Source: Pseudomonas morbosilactucae
GTDB lineage: Bacteria; Pseudomonadota; Gammaproteobacteria; Pseudomonadales; Pseudomonadaceae
Direction: 5' to 3'
Length of the DNA stretch: 64,000 nt
NCBI RefSeq assembly: GCF_023241715.1
Contig: NZ_JALQCW010000002.1
Location: forward strand, 62,001-126,000
Part shown: positions 9,177 through 18,440 of the stretch, piece by piece
Position numbering within the stretch: the stretch's first letter is position 1
How the letters are laid out: each line of letters begins with the position of its first letter
Position numbers and translations under genes: made by a program
Notes under the pieces: generated by a model
Told to the model about the DNA's origin: nothing
What the model saw: only the letters and a program-made list of their open reading frames with translations
Database searches by the model: none

Positions 9177-10673
9177 TCATGCAGGGCATCCGTCAACGGC
9201 ATCGGCCTGCCGCACCTGCTCATACAAGGTTTTCAAGCGCCCCACCGCCGCTTCGATCTCGCTGTCCTTGACCCCGCCGTAGCCCAGCACCAGTAGAGCG
9301 TCATGGCCACGTTGCGGGTCCAGGTGATAGCTGCCGCGCAAGGTCAGGCCGTGTTCCGGCGCCCGTTCGATCATCCGTTGCACGCAGGCCGGTGTGCCCA
9401 GGGTCACCGCCAGGTGCAGCCCCGCCTGCCCGGAGGAAAAACTCACGGCGTCGCCAAAACTGGCCTTCAGGCAGCGCTGCAAGAGGCTGCGACGGGCCGC
9501 GTAGACCGCTCGCATCTTGCGGATATGCCGGGCGAAATGGCCCTCGCGCATAAAGTCCGCCATGGCTGCCTGGATCGGCAGGAAACCCGGGCGGTAGAGC
9601 TGGGTCAGGCCCTGGCTGAACGCCGTCGCCAAGGCCTCGGGCAGCACCAGGTAACTCAGGCGCATCCCCGGGAAGGTGACCTTGCTGAAGGTGCCCAGGT
9701 AAATCACCCGCTGATGGCGGTCCAGGCCCTGCAGCGAGGGCAGCGGCTCGATGTCGTAGCGGAACTCGCTGTCGTAGTCGTCCTCCAGCACCCACAGCTT
9801 GCGAGCCTCGGCCAAGGCCAGCCACTCTCGGCGCCGCTGCAGGCTCATGATGCTGGCGCTGGGGTACTGGTGCGACGGTGTGATAAAGGCAAAGCGCGGC
9901 GCCGGCGCCGAGCAGTCCTCGGGCAAGCAGGCGCCATCCGCATCCACCTCCAGGGGCATCAGTTGCAGGCCGGCGGCCGCGAACACCACCGGTGCGCCCC
10001 AATGGGTCGGCGTCTCCACCAGCACCCGGTCACCGGGGTCGGTCAACAGCCGGGCAATCAGGTCCAGGGACTGGTGGGTGCCCTGGGTGACGATGACCTG
10101 CGCCGCCGTGCATTTCACCGCCCGCGAGGCATACAGGTACGCCGCCAAGGCCTCGCGCAAGGGGCGATAACCACCCTGCTCGACGTAACCGCTCAAGGCA
10201 CTGGGGTGCTTGCGGTAATAGCGGTTTTGCAGGCGCCGCCAGATGTGGAACGGAAACGCCTCGGCATCCGCCACCCCCGGTACAAAGGCCCCGCCGGACT
10301 GCGCCAGCGCCGTGACCCGGGCGGTGATCCCCGCGCCACGTCGAGACAGCAACGCCTCGGCTTCAGCGCCGGCCACGACAGGGGCCTGCCGCGGGTCATA
10401 CCCCTGGGGCAGCGTGTCGGCGACAAAGGTGCCACTACCGGGACGGGTGTACAGGTAGCCCTCGTCGGTCAGCCGCTCATACGCCAGGGCCGCGGTGATG
10501 CGCGACACCGCCAGTTGCTCGGCCAGGGCCCGGGTCGAGGGCATCTTGTAATTCACCGGCAAGTGGCCTTGCAGGATCGACGCCTGGATCACCTGGCAAA
10601 TCTGCCGCTGCAGGCTCAGCTCGGAGCCCCGTTCAAGCGTGCCGATCAGCAGGTCGTGAAGCAGCGAAGGCAT
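9177..10673 (-). CDS. MocR-type regulator (GntR wHTH fused to PLP aminotransferase fold)
   Basis: 498 residues. N-terminal GntR winged helix (~15-75: LSLQRQICQVIQASILQG...MPSTRALAEQLAVSRITAALAYERLTDEGYL) and a fold-type I aminotransferase-like domain (~110-480). PLP-site features are visible: TQGTHQSLDLIARLL, DYDSEFRYD and YLGTFSKVTFPGMRLSYLVLP, where the lysine of TFSKVTFPG is the expected Schiff-base residue. I start at the ATG at 10673 (MPSLLHDLLIG); a TTG at 10724 would extend it. It is divergent from the kinase/phospho-lyase pair, so it probably senses an amine or amino acid and controls that pair, as TauR, GabR and PdxR do for neighbours. Confidence 0.9.
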   Translation of the reverse strand: MPSLLHDLLIGTLERGSELSLQRQICQVIQASILQGHLPVNYKMPSTRALAEQLAVSRITAALAYERLTDEGYLYTRPGSGTFVADTLPQGYDPRQAPVVAGAEAEALLSRRGAGITARVTALAQSGGAFVPGVADAEAFPFHIWRRLQNRYYRKHPSALSGYVEQGGYRPLREALAAYLYASRAVKCTAAQVIVTQGTHQSLDLIARLLTDPGDRVLVETPTHWGAPVVFAAAGLQLMPLEVDADGACLPEDCSAPAPRFAFITPSHQYPSASIMSLQRRREWLALAEARKLWVLEDDYDSEFRYDIEPLPSLQGLDRHQRVIYLGTFSKVTFPGMRLSYLVLPEALATAFSQGLTQLYRPGFLPIQAAMADFMREGHFARHIRKMRAVYAARRSLLQRCLKASFGDAVSFSSGQAGLHLAVTLGTPACVQRMIERAPEHGLTLRGSYHLDPQRGHDALLVLGYGGVKDSEIEAAVGRLKTLYEQVRQADAVDGCPA

Positions 10674-10757
10674 AGGCGGCGCCCAGTGGTGGCAGGAGGA
10701 AGGCTCGCAGACTAAAGCCGGCAACCGGGGTTGTCAGCCCCTTTTGCACCGCCAAAA

Positions 10758-10789
10758 CTGGCCTTATCAAAAAAACACATCTGGCTATA
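10758..10789. promoter_or_regulatory. putative MocR operator: direct repeat in divergent promoter
   Basis: CTGGCCTTA (10758-10766) and CTGGCTATA (10781-10789) are near-direct repeats 23 nt apart, on one DNA face, between the mocR gene and the kinase gene. They resemble the CTGGACYTAA boxes described for the MocR regulator TauR. The second box overlaps an A+T-rich hexamer TATAAA that could be the -10 of the rightward promoter. Confidence 0.5.
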
Positions 10790-10880
10790 AAGCCTAGGGC
10801 CATTTCTGCCCTATGGTCGCGTCATCGTCTTGAGGCCCGCCCCGGGGTTCTCGCTGCCCTCCCATGAGGTTGTCGCCACC

Positions 10881-11957
10881 GTGAATGCCCTGACCCGCCC
10901 TACCCCCGCCAGCCCTGATGCACTGCTCAGTGCCGCCGTCGCCGAGGCCACCGAGCAACAGGCCGAAGCCGTGGCCCTGAGCCATTTCGGCCTGCAGGCC
11001 CGGGCCGAACGCCTGGCCGGCGAACGAGACCTGAACTTTCACCTGCACGACGCCGATGGCGGCCAATGGCTGCTGAAACTCTCCAACCCGGTGGAAGATC
11101 CCGAGGTCGCGGACTTCCAGAACCGCGCGCTGCTGCACATCCTCGCCTGCGACCCGAGCCTGCCGGTGCAACGCATTTACCCGGCCCTCAACGGTGACTA
11201 TCAGGTCTGGGTCGAACTGGGCAGCGACCGGGTCCTGGCCCGCCTGCTGTCCTTTGCCCCGGGCCGGCCCCTGGTCCGGGTCAGCGAGCCCAGCCGCGAA
11301 CTGCGCATTGCCCTGGGCACCCACCTGGCCCGCCTGGGCCTGGCCTTGCGCGGTTTTTTCCACCCTGCGGCCGGTCATGAACTGCTGTGGGACATCAAGC
11401 ACTGCGGGCGTCTGGGGGATCTGGTGCAGTACATCCAGGACCCCGAGGAACAGCGCCTGGCCCAGCACTTCTTCGACAACTTCCGCCAGCATGCCGAGCC
11501 CCGGCTCAAGGGCCTGCGGGCCCAGGTGATCCACAACGACCTGAACCTGCACAACGTCATAGTCGACCAGGGCCAGGACGAACTGATCCGCAACATCATC
11601 GACTTCGGCGACATGGTGCACGCGCCGCTGATCAACGACCTCGCGGTTGCCGCCGCCTACCAACTAGGCAGCGAAGACAACCCGCTGGCCCCGGCCTGTG
11701 AATTGATCGGCGCCTATCACCGAGTCTGCCCGCTGGAAGAACAGGAACAGCTACTGCTGTTCGACTTGATCGCCGCACGCCTGGTGATGACCGTGGCCAT
11801 CACCCACTGGCGCGCCTCGCTGTACCCGGAGAACCGCGCCTACATCCTGCGCAATGCCCCCGCGGCCTGGCGCGGCCTGCGCGGGTTCGCCGCCCTGCCC
11901 CGGGACGTGGCCCAACAACAGATCCGTCAAGCCTGCCAACAGGAGACCCCGCAATGA
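10881..11957 (+). CDS. APH/ChoK-fold kinase, hydroxylysine-kinase-like
   Basis: 358 residues from a GTG (MNALTRPTP) preceded by GAGG. It is an aminoglycoside phosphotransferase-fold kinase: catalytic loop VIHNDLNLHNVIV (Asp and Asn of HxDxxxxN) and metal-binding IIDFGDMVHAPLINDLAVA. The IIDFGDM segment and overall length match the hydroxylysine kinase (AGPHD1/HYKK) group rather than antibiotic kinases. The stop overlaps the start of the next gene, a phospho-lyase-type aminotransferase, by 4 nt (ATGA), implying translational coupling. Together they would phosphorylate a hydroxylated amine and eliminate phosphate. In many bacteria these two modules are fused; here they are separate. Confidence 0.8.
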   Translation: MNALTRPTPASPDALLSAAVAEATEQQAEAVALSHFGLQARAERLAGERDLNFHLHDADGGQWLLKLSNPVEDPEVADFQNRALLHILACDPSLPVQRIYPALNGDYQVWVELGSDRVLARLLSFAPGRPLVRVSEPSRELRIALGTHLARLGLALRGFFHPAAGHELLWDIKHCGRLGDLVQYIQDPEEQRLAQHFFDNFRQHAEPRLKGLRAQVIHNDLNLHNVIVDQGQDELIRNIIDFGDMVHAPLINDLAVAAAYQLGSEDNPLAPACELIGAYHRVCPLEEQEQLLLFDLIAARLVMTVAITHWRASLYPENRAYILRNAPAAWRGLRGFAALPRDVAQQQIRQACQQETPQ

Positions 11958-13273
11958 CCATGCTCAATGGTTTCACCGCCGCCGACGCCGACCGCCTGCC
12001 CGCCGCCGAACGGGCGTTGATCGAGCGCCGCGAGCGCCTGTTGGGCCCGGCCTACCGGCTGTTCTACGAACGCCCACTGCACATCGTGCGCGGTGACGGC
12101 GTCTGGCTCTACGATGCCCAGGGTAAACGCTACCTGGACGCCTACAACAACGTCGCCTCCGTGGGCCACTGCAACCCCCGAGTGGTACAGGCCCTGAGTG
12201 CCCAGGCCCAGGTGCTCAACACCCACACCCGCTACCTGCACGAAGGCATCCTCGATTACGCGGAAAAACTCCTGGCGACCTTTCCCGCCGACCTGCAACA
12301 CGTGATGTTCACCTGCTCCGGCAGCGAGGCCAACGACCTGGCCCTGCGCATCGCCCGCCACCACACCGGCGGCAGCGGCCTGATCGTCACCCAGCTGGCC
12401 TACCACGGGGTCACCGAACAGATCGCCGCAGCCTCGCCGTCCCTCGGCGCCGGCGTGCCCCTGGGGACCAACGTGCGCACCGTCAGGGCCCCCGACGCCT
12501 ATCGCCTGGGGGCAGAGAATGTCAGCCGGATCTTTGCCGAGGACGTGCAAGCGGCCATCGACGACCTGCGGGCCCACGGCATCCAGCCGGCGGCCCTGCT
12601 GCTGGACGGTATTTTCGCCAGTGACGGGGTGTTCGCCGACCCGCCGGGTTTTATGGCCGAAGCCGTGGCCCTGGCCCGCCGTGAAGGCCTGCTGTACATC
12701 GCCGATGAAGTGCAATCGGGCTTCGGCCGCACCGGCGCGCAGATGTGGGGGTTTGAACGCCACGGCCTGGCCCCGGACATCGTCACCCTGGGCAAACCCA
12801 TGGGCAACGGCCAGCCAATCGCCGCTGCGGTGATGCGTGCCGAGGTGATTGCCGAGTTCGGCCGTACCGCGCGCTATTTCAATACCTTTGGCGGCAACCC
12901 GGTGTCCTGCGCCGCCGCCAACGCGGTGCTGGACGTGATCCAGGAGCAAGGCCTGCTGCACAACTGCGCCACCCAGGGCGCCTACCTGAAAAGCCGCTTC
13001 GAGGCCCTGGCCCACCGCCACCCGCTGATCGGCGACGTGCGCGGCGCCGGCCTGTTCCTCGGCGTGGAACTGGTCAGCGACCGCGCCAGCCAGACCCCGG
13101 CCAGCGAGCAGACGACACGGGTGGTCAACGGCCTGCGCGAACGCGGCGTGTTACTCAGCGCCGCCGGCCCCCACGCCAACATCCTGAAAATCCGCCCGCA
13201 ACTGATCTTCGAACGCGAACACTGCGACCTGCTGGTCGACACCCTGGATCAGGTTCTTCAGGGGTTGGAATAA
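11954..13273 (+). CDS. class III PLP enzyme, phosphohydroxylysine/phosphoethanolamine phospho-lyase-like
   Basis: 439 residues of the class III aminotransferase fold. Visible: YLDAYNNVASVGHCNPRVVQAL, FTCSGSEANDLALRIAR (phosphate-binding turn), IADEVQSGFGRTGAQMWGFE (cofactor Asp) and TLGKPMGNGQPIAAAV with the PLP lysine in GKPMGNG. GKPMGNG and NDLALRIAR are characteristic of the AGXT2L1/AGXT2L2 phospho-lyases rather than of ordinary omega-aminotransferases. It is translationally coupled to a hydroxylysine-kinase-like gene. Likely reaction: elimination of phosphate and ammonia from an O-phosphorylated amino alcohol to give an aldehyde. Whether the substrate is 5-phosphohydroxylysine, phosphoethanolamine or another compound is open. 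Confidence 0.8.
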   Translation: MTMLNGFTAADADRLPAAERALIERRERLLGPAYRLFYERPLHIVRGDGVWLYDAQGKRYLDAYNNVASVGHCNPRVVQALSAQAQVLNTHTRYLHEGILDYAEKLLATFPADLQHVMFTCSGSEANDLALRIARHHTGGSGLIVTQLAYHGVTEQIAAASPSLGAGVPLGTNVRTVRAPDAYRLGAENVSRIFAEDVQAAIDDLRAHGIQPAALLLDGIFASDGVFADPPGFMAEAVALARREGLLYIADEVQSGFGRTGAQMWGFERHGLAPDIVTLGKPMGNGQPIAAAVMRAEVIAEFGRTARYFNTFGGNPVSCAAANAVLDVIQEQGLLHNCATQGAYLKSRFEALAHRHPLIGDVRGAGLFLGVELVSDRASQTPASEQTTRVVNGLRERGVLLSAAGPHANILKIRPQLIFEREHCDLLVDTLDQVLQGLE

Positions 13274-13292
13274 GCTCGGCAGGCGGAACCCC

Positions 13293-13325
13293 CTCGCCCC
13301 CTCAAGCCCCCGCCTGAGGGGCGAG
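13293..13325 (+). terminator. GC-rich stem-loop after the phospho-lyase gene
   Basis: CTCGCCCCCTCA pairs with TGAGGGGCGAG (one bulged C), loop of 10 nt, 19 nt after the stop codon. There is no T-run, so it may be a weak or factor-assisted terminator. Confidence 0.5.
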
Positions 13326-13469
13326 CGACACCTGTGAACCCAAGCAGAAAAAATCGGTGAGAAAAGATGAACCGCTTCAGCGCAGCAGTGTCACTATGAC
13401 ATCATCGCCCCCTGACTCCCCCTTTGCTGCCAATCATCTGGCCGCCATCCAGACCGCTGAGTGTTGCCC

Positions 13470-15110
13470 ATGTCCCTTCTCAACCGCTTCAAGTTCTCCA
13501 CCAAACTGCTCACCGCGTTTGTCCTCTGTGCCCTGATCACCCTGCTGATCGGCGCCGGCGGCATGCTGGGCATCAACAAACTGGCAACCGCCCTGTCGCT
13601 GACCTTCTCCAACAACCTGGTGTCGGTGGCCAATACCGCCGAGACCCTGGGCAGCCTGACCGCCCACAACCGTGGCCTGTACCGCCTGGTGGACACCCAC
13701 AGCGGCGAATTGGACGCCACGGAAAACAAACGTTTGCACGAGTCCCTGGAAAGCGACTTGAACAACGCGTTGAAGGCCTACAAGACGTACCGCGCCACGC
13801 CGCTGGAAGATGACGAACGCGCCGCCGGCGACAAGCTCGACGGCATCTGGCCGGGCTACATCGCCAGCTCGAAGAAAATCGTCGAGCTGCTCGACAGCAA
13901 GAACTTCGAACAGGCCCGCGTGCTGCTCAACGGCAGCAACATCGCCGACTTCCGCGAGGCCCGGAGCCTGTTGCGGGTGATGATCGATTCCAATAACCGA
14001 CAGATCCGTGAAGGCGCCCAGGCCGCCGACGACCTCAAGCAGACTGCTTCCGTGTCACTGTTGGTGGGCATCATCCTGGCGTTCCTGGTGGCCATCGCCC
14101 TGGGCATCCTGATCACCCGCATGATCACCCGTCCCCTGGCCCTGGCGGTGTCCTGCGCCGAACAGATTGCCGAAGGCGACCTGACCCGCCACATCAGCAG
14201 CGACCGCCACGACGAAGCCGGGCAGTTGCTCAATGCCTTGGCCGGCATGCAGAACGGTTTGAAGACCACCATTCAGCAGATCGCCAGCGCCTCGGACCAA
14301 TTGGCCTCGGCTGCCGAAGAACTGAGCGCGGTCACCGAAGAAAGCACCCGCGGCCTGACCCGCCAGAACGATGAAATCCAGCAAGCAGCCACGGCGGTCA
14401 ACCAGATGACCGCCGCCGTGGAAGAAGTGGCGCGCAACGCCGTGTCCACCTCCGAAGCCTCGCGCACCGCCAGCGACGACGCCCAACAAGGCCAGTCCCA
14501 GGTTCAGGAAACGGTCAAGGGCATCGGCCACATGGTCAGCGAGATCACCGGTTCCAACCAGGCGGTGACCGTGCTCGCCGACAACATCCGGCAGATCAGC
14601 AAGGTCCTGGAAGTGATTCGCAGCATCGCCGACCAGACCAATCTGCTGGCCCTCAACGCCGCCATCGAAGCCGCCCGTGCCGGTGAGCAAGGCCGTGGTT
14701 TTGCCGTGGTGGCGGACGAAGTGCGGGCCCTGGCCCATCGCACCCAGGCATCCACCGTGGAGATCGAAGGCATGATCGGCACCGTGCAGTCCGGGGCCGA
14801 CGGTGCCGTGGCAGCCATGGGCAAAAGCCTGGCGCTGGCGACCCAGACCCAAGGCCTGGCGGAACATGCCGGGGCGGCGCTGGAGAAGATCAACGCCGGG
14901 GTCTCGACCATCAACGAGCGCAATCTGGTGATTGCCTCGGCCTCCGAAGAGCAGGCCCAAGTGGCCCGTGAAGTGGACCGCAACCTGCTGAACATCCAGG
15001 ACCTGTCGACCCAGACCGCTGCGGGCGCCAACCAGACCAGCGCCTCGAGCCAAGACCTGTCGCGCCTGGCGGTGTCGTTCAACGCCCTGGTGGCCAAGTT
15101 CAAACTCTAA
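13470..15110 (+). CDS. methyl-accepting chemotaxis protein
   Basis: 546 residues from the ATG at 13470 ([14 protein letters not shown]). TM1 ~10-32, a periplasmic helical domain of ~160 residues, TM2 ~192-215, a HAMP domain ([24 protein letters not shown]) and a cytoplasmic signalling domain whose hairpin tip reads [45 protein letters not shown] in the canonical order. The ligand domain looks like a four-helix bundle. The C terminus has no CheR-docking pentapeptide. Its ligand is unknown; nearby amine and aldoxime catabolism genes are suggestive only. Confidence 0.92.
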   Translation: MSLLNRFKFSTKLLTAFVLCALITLLIGAGGMLGINKLATALSLTFSNNLVSVANTAETLGSLTAHNRGLYRLVDTHSGELDATENKRLHESLESDLNNALKAYKTYRATPLEDDERAAGDKLDGIWPGYIASSKKIVELLDSKNFEQARVLLNGSNIADFREARSLLRVMIDSNNRQIREGAQAADDLKQTASVSLLVGIILAFLVAIALGILITRMITRPLALAVSCAEQIAEGDLTRHISSDRHDEAGQLLNALAGMQNGLKTTIQQIASASDQLASAAEELSAVTEESTRGLTRQNDEIQQAATAVNQMTAAVEEVARNAVSTSEASRTASDDAQQGQSQVQETVKGIGHMVSEITGSNQAVTVLADNIRQISKVLEVIRSIADQTNLLALNAAIEAARAGEQGRGFAVVADEVRALAHRTQASTVEIEGMIGTVQSGADGAVAAMGKSLALATQTQGLAEHAGAALEKINAGVSTINERNLVIASASEEQAQVAREVDRNLLNIQDLSTQTAAGANQTSASSQDLSRLAVSFNALVAKFKL

Positions 15111-15123
15111 GACAGCCCCCCGC

Positions 15124-15148
15124 CCGGGCCTGATCCCTTCAGGCCCGG
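15124..15148. terminator. bidirectional terminator-like hairpin between MCP and AraC genes
   Basis: A perfect 10-bp stem (CCGGGCCTGA / TCAGGCCCGG) with a TCCCT loop sits in the 57-nt gap between the convergent MCP and AraC genes. No strong T-run is present on either side. Confidence 0.6.
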
Positions 15149-15167
15149 CATCTGCCGGCGGCGCGCC

Positions 15168-16121
15168 TTAGCCGCCGGGCTCGCGGCGACGGTAGTCGCG
15201 GGCCGAGCAGTCGAACCTTGCCTTGAACACCCGACTGAAGTACGCCATGTCGCTGAAACCCCAGCGGTAGGCGATTTCGCTGATCTGCGCGCCAGCCAGG
15301 GCCGGCTCTCGCAGGTCGCGGGCACAGCGCTGCAACCGCGCCGCCAGCAGGTAGCGGCCGAAGGACGTCTGCTCCTGCTGGAACAGGCTGTTGGTGTAGC
15401 GCGAGCTGATGCCGAAATGGGCACTGACGCCCCCCAGGCTCAGGTCGCTATCGGCCAACCGCGCCTGGATATGGTCCTTGATCCGAAACAGCAAGGCGGT
15501 GCGCCGCGACCCGGGCTGCACCTGGCCTTTGCCGCGCTCGCACAAGGCCATGGCCAGCAGGTCCAGGCCCTGCTCGGCCAGGCGCAATTGCTGCGCCTCA
15601 GCCAGTTGCCCGTCAAGCCGGGAGAGGCCGGCAAAGAAGTCGAACACCAGCCGATCCAATGGGTTGTTCCGTGACAGGGGTAACGCGGTCAGGTACTCGA
15701 TGTTACCCAGGCGCTGGTGCAGGCTGGCCCGGGGAATCTGCACCACGGTCTGGCGGAACGCCCCATCAAAGTGCAATTCATAGGGACGCCGGGTGTCGTA
15801 GATGGCAAAACCGCCCACATCCAGCAAGGCCCGGCGGTCCTCCTGCAACACCTGGGCACGGCCCTCATGGGCAAGGCTGAGCAGCACCCGTTCCTGGTCG
15901 CCGCGGGCAATGCGCCGAGCGTCGCGGACCACGCTCTGCTCCGACGCAGACACCTCCACCAGTGACAGACCGCCCACTTCATGGGCCTGCAAATGGCCAT
16001 GGAACTGTTCGCGATTGGGGAAGTTGCAGTCGAGCTCGACAAAGGTGCTGCACACCACTTGCTGCCAGTAATCCAGGCGATGGCGGGGCTCGACGCTGTT
16101 GGTATCAAACGCGGTACTCAT
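15168..16121 (-). CDS. AraC family transcriptional regulator
   Basis: 317 residues. N-terminal AraC-binding-like domain (~15-190, opening RHRLDYWQQVVCSTFVELDCNF, as in FeaR/NphR/OxdR-type regulators) and a C-terminal pair of helix-turn-helices (~215-315: LSLGGVSAHFGISSRYTNSLFQQE and ISEIAYRWGFSDMAYFSRVFKARFDCSARDYRR). It is divergent from the nitrilase gene by ~170 bp. Regulators of this architecture control aldoxime dehydratase/nitrile clusters in P. chlororaphis (OxdR) and amine pathways, so it is probably the aldoxime- or nitrile-responsive activator of the next genes. Confidence 0.88.
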   Translation of the reverse strand: MSTAFDTNSVEPRHRLDYWQQVVCSTFVELDCNFPNREQFHGHLQAHEVGGLSLVEVSASEQSVVRDARRIARGDQERVLLSLAHEGRAQVLQEDRRALLDVGGFAIYDTRRPYELHFDGAFRQTVVQIPRASLHQRLGNIEYLTALPLSRNNPLDRLVFDFFAGLSRLDGQLAEAQQLRLAEQGLDLLAMALCERGKGQVQPGSRRTALLFRIKDHIQARLADSDLSLGGVSAHFGISSRYTNSLFQQEQTSFGRYLLAARLQRCARDLREPALAGAQISEIAYRWGFSDMAYFSRVFKARFDCSARDYRRREPGG

Positions 16122-16288
16122 GTTGCTCGACCTGCTCGGCGGGGGCTTTCAGCGGTTTTCGATGCAATTCCGGCACCAGCCTCAAGGCCTGAACCCTGGC
16201 GGACAAGTATCGCTTCCTCTGGGTCCTAATGGCCCGGCAAACAAGCGCCTTAGGCTTTTGCTCACCGCAACCGCCTGAGTCCATCGCC

Positions 16289-17320
16289 ATGCAAAAACCG
16301 TTGAAAGTCGCCTGTGTGCAAGCCGCTCCCGCCTTCCTCGACCTGGAAGCCGGGGTGCAGAAAACCATTGCCCTGATCGACGAGGCCGCCGCCAACGGCG
16401 CCCAGTTGATCGCCTTCCCGGAAACCTGGATCCCCGGCTACCCGTGGTTCCTCTGGCTCGACGCCCCGGCCTGGCACATGCCCCTGGTGCACCGTTATCA
16501 CCAGAACTCCCTGGTACTGGACAGCCCCGAAGCCCGGCGCATCAGCGACGCGGCACGCCAGGCCGGTATCTACGTGGTACTGGGGCACAGTGAACGGGTC
16601 AACGGCAGCCTGTACATCGGCCAGTGGATCATCGACGACCAGGGCCAGACCGTGGGCGTGCGGCGCAAGCTCAAGGCCACCCACGTGGAACGCACCCTGT
16701 TCGGTGAAAGCGACGGCTCGTCCCTGCGCACCTTCGACACGCCCCTGGGGGTATTGGGCGCGCTGTGCTGCTGGGAACACCTGCAGCCGCTCTCCAAGTA
16801 CGCCCTGTATGCCCAGAACGAGCAGATCCACGTTGCCGCCTGGCCCAGCTTCAGCGCCTACCGCCAGGCCACCCAGGCCCTGGGCCCTGAAGTGAACATC
16901 GCCGCCTCGCGGGTCTACGCCGTGGAAGGCCAGTGCTTTGTCTTGGCCCCTTGCGCCGTGGTCTCGCCGGCGATGATCGACCTGCTGTGCGACACCGAAG
17001 CCAAGCACAGCCTGCTCCAGGCCGGTGGTGGCCACGCACGGATCTTCGGCCCGGACGGCAGCGACCTGGCCACGCCCCTGGGGGAGCATGAAGAAGGCCT
17101 GCTGTACGCCACCCTCGACCCGGCGGCACTGATCTACGCCAAGGCCGCCGCCGACCCGGTGGGCCATTACTCGCGCCCGGACGTGACCCGACTGATGCTC
17201 AATCGCACCGCCAACAGCTGCCTGGTGGAATTCAGCCTGCCCAGCGCCACCCCGGCGCCGGAGCTGGAGGCGAGCCCGGGCGAACCGGCCCATACCAGCC
17301 CCCTCATCGGCGAGGTGTAA
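16289..17320 (+). CDS. nitrilase (arylacetonitrilase-like)
   Basis: 343 residues of the carbon-nitrogen hydrolase fold. Catalytic residues by alignment to the P. fluorescens EBC191 arylacetonitrilase numbering (offset 3): Glu45 in AFPETWIPGYPW, Lys127 in RRKLKATHVER, Cys161 in GALCCWEH. KVACVQAAPAFLDLEAG at the N terminus and DPVGHYSRPDVTRL near the C terminus are typical of the same group. Residue 162 after the nucleophile is Trp, as in many nitrilases, unlike the Ala of EBC191. Start ATG 16289 chosen; upstream in-frame codons lack nitrilase character. Ends 1 nt before the aldoxime dehydratase start, so it would convert that enzyme's nitrile product to a carboxylic acid and ammonia. Confidence 0.93.
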   Translation: MQKPLKVACVQAAPAFLDLEAGVQKTIALIDEAAANGAQLIAFPETWIPGYPWFLWLDAPAWHMPLVHRYHQNSLVLDSPEARRISDAARQAGIYVVLGHSERVNGSLYIGQWIIDDQGQTVGVRRKLKATHVERTLFGESDGSSLRTFDTPLGVLGALCCWEHLQPLSKYALYAQNEQIHVAAWPSFSAYRQATQALGPEVNIAASRVYAVEGQCFVLAPCAVVSPAMIDLLCDTEAKHSLLQAGGGHARIFGPDGSDLATPLGEHEEGLLYATLDPAALIYAKAAADPVGHYSRPDVTRLMLNRTANSCLVEFSLPSATPAPELEASPGEPAHTSPLIGEV

Positions 17321-17321
17321 C

Positions 17322-18362
17322 GTGGAATCCGCGATCCCTGAAGCCTTGCGCCAACCGCACCGGCGTGACAGCGCCACCCCCGAGCAGTACCAGCCACCCT
17401 TCCCTGCCTGGACCGCACGTTTCGACCCGTTGATCGGCCAACTGGTGATGGCCTACTTCGGCGTACAACGACAAGGCGCCGTGGCCCTGAGCGACCTGGC
17501 GCCGATCACCGAGCGCTTCGCCGCCACCGCTGGCCCTGTGCATTGGGACGCCGCCCAGTGCGTCGACCCGCAGGGCTACAACACCTGCATCGCCATCGCC
17601 TACTGGGCCGATGTCGAGGCCTTTGACCAATGGCGCCAGACCTCGGGTTTTGCCCAATGGTGGCAGGCGCCGGAACGCGAGCATGGCGAGTTGGGCTGGT
17701 TCCTTGAAGTGGTGTGCCCCACGGCCGACCGCTTCGAAACGCTGTTTTCCTCCGTCGGGGTGCCGGAGGGCGTAGGCCATCTGGCCAGCCACCTGAGCGC
17801 ACCGATTGTCGAACACGGTTACTGGGGCAGCGCCCGGGACCGCTTGCCCATCGCCCAGGTCGATGCCCTGGCCGGTGGCCTGACAGCCGAAACGTCGCCC
17901 GAGCCGCTGCACGACAGCCCACGGCGGCGCGTGCGCGGCCGGGACAACCTGTGCCTGATCCGCTCGGGCCAGGACTGGAGCGCCACCACCGACCGGGAGC
18001 GGGCGCTGTACCTGGGGGACATCCAGCCAGTGCTGGAAACCGGCATGCACTTCCTGCGGGATCAGGGGGCCGAGATCGGCTGCCTGAATTGCCGCTTTAT
18101 GCAGGTGCTGGACCCGCTCAGTGGCGCACCGCTGGAGAAGACCTTCGGCCTCGCCTACTTCGACGAGCTGGGCAACCTGGAGCGCTGGGCCAAGACCCAC
18201 CCGACCCATGTGGCGATCTTCGGCGGCTTCATGCGCTACGTGCAGGCCCTGAACTTCCAGGTCCAGTTGCGGCTGTACCACGAGGTCGCGGTGATCCCGC
18301 CCCAGGCGCAGTTTTTCGAGTACCTGAACTGCCACCCGAACAGCGGCCTGCTGGGCCGCTGA
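17322..18362 (+). CDS. aldoxime dehydratase (heme enzyme)
   Basis: 346 residues, similar throughout to OxdA of P. chlororaphis B23 (MESAI opening, EQYQPPFPAW, EEHGYWGS equivalent VEHGYWGSARDRLP, LIRSGQDW, HPTHVAIF, RLYHEVAV, NCHP). Expected functional residues are retained: proximal heme ligand His320 in RLYHEV, distal His338 in NCHP, Ser215 in LIRSGQ and Arg172 in GSARDR. The start is GTG with GAGGTG overlapping the nitrilase stop region, 1 nt downstream of it. It dehydrates aldoximes to nitriles using ferrous heme as direct catalyst. Tight pairing with a nitrilase gives a complete aldoxime-to-acid route; plant aldoximes such as phenyl- or indoleacetaldoxime are plausible substrates. Confidence 0.93.
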   Translation: MESAIPEALRQPHRRDSATPEQYQPPFPAWTARFDPLIGQLVMAYFGVQRQGAVALSDLAPITERFAATAGPVHWDAAQCVDPQGYNTCIAIAYWADVEAFDQWRQTSGFAQWWQAPEREHGELGWFLEVVCPTADRFETLFSSVGVPEGVGHLASHLSAPIVEHGYWGSARDRLPIAQVDALAGGLTAETSPEPLHDSPRRRVRGRDNLCLIRSGQDWSATTDRERALYLGDIQPVLETGMHFLRDQGAEIGCLNCRFMQVLDPLSGAPLEKTFGLAYFDELGNLERWAKTHPTHVAIFGGFMRYVQALNFQVQLRLYHEVAVIPPQAQFFEYLNCHPNSGLLGR

Positions 18363-18395
18363 ACACCCTACCGAGTCGCGCCTAGAAACCCGCTT

Positions 18396-18417
18396 GCCGC
18401 CGGCCCCTGCCGGCGGC
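18396..18417 (+). terminator. stem-loop after the aldoxime dehydratase gene
   Basis: GCCGCCGG / CCGGCGGC, 8-bp perfect stem with a 6-nt loop, 33 nt after the stop and 24 nt before the next start. No T-run, so read-through into the porin-like gene is likely. Confidence 0.45.
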
Positions 18418-18440
18418 TCACCCACGCCAGGATTTTCGCC

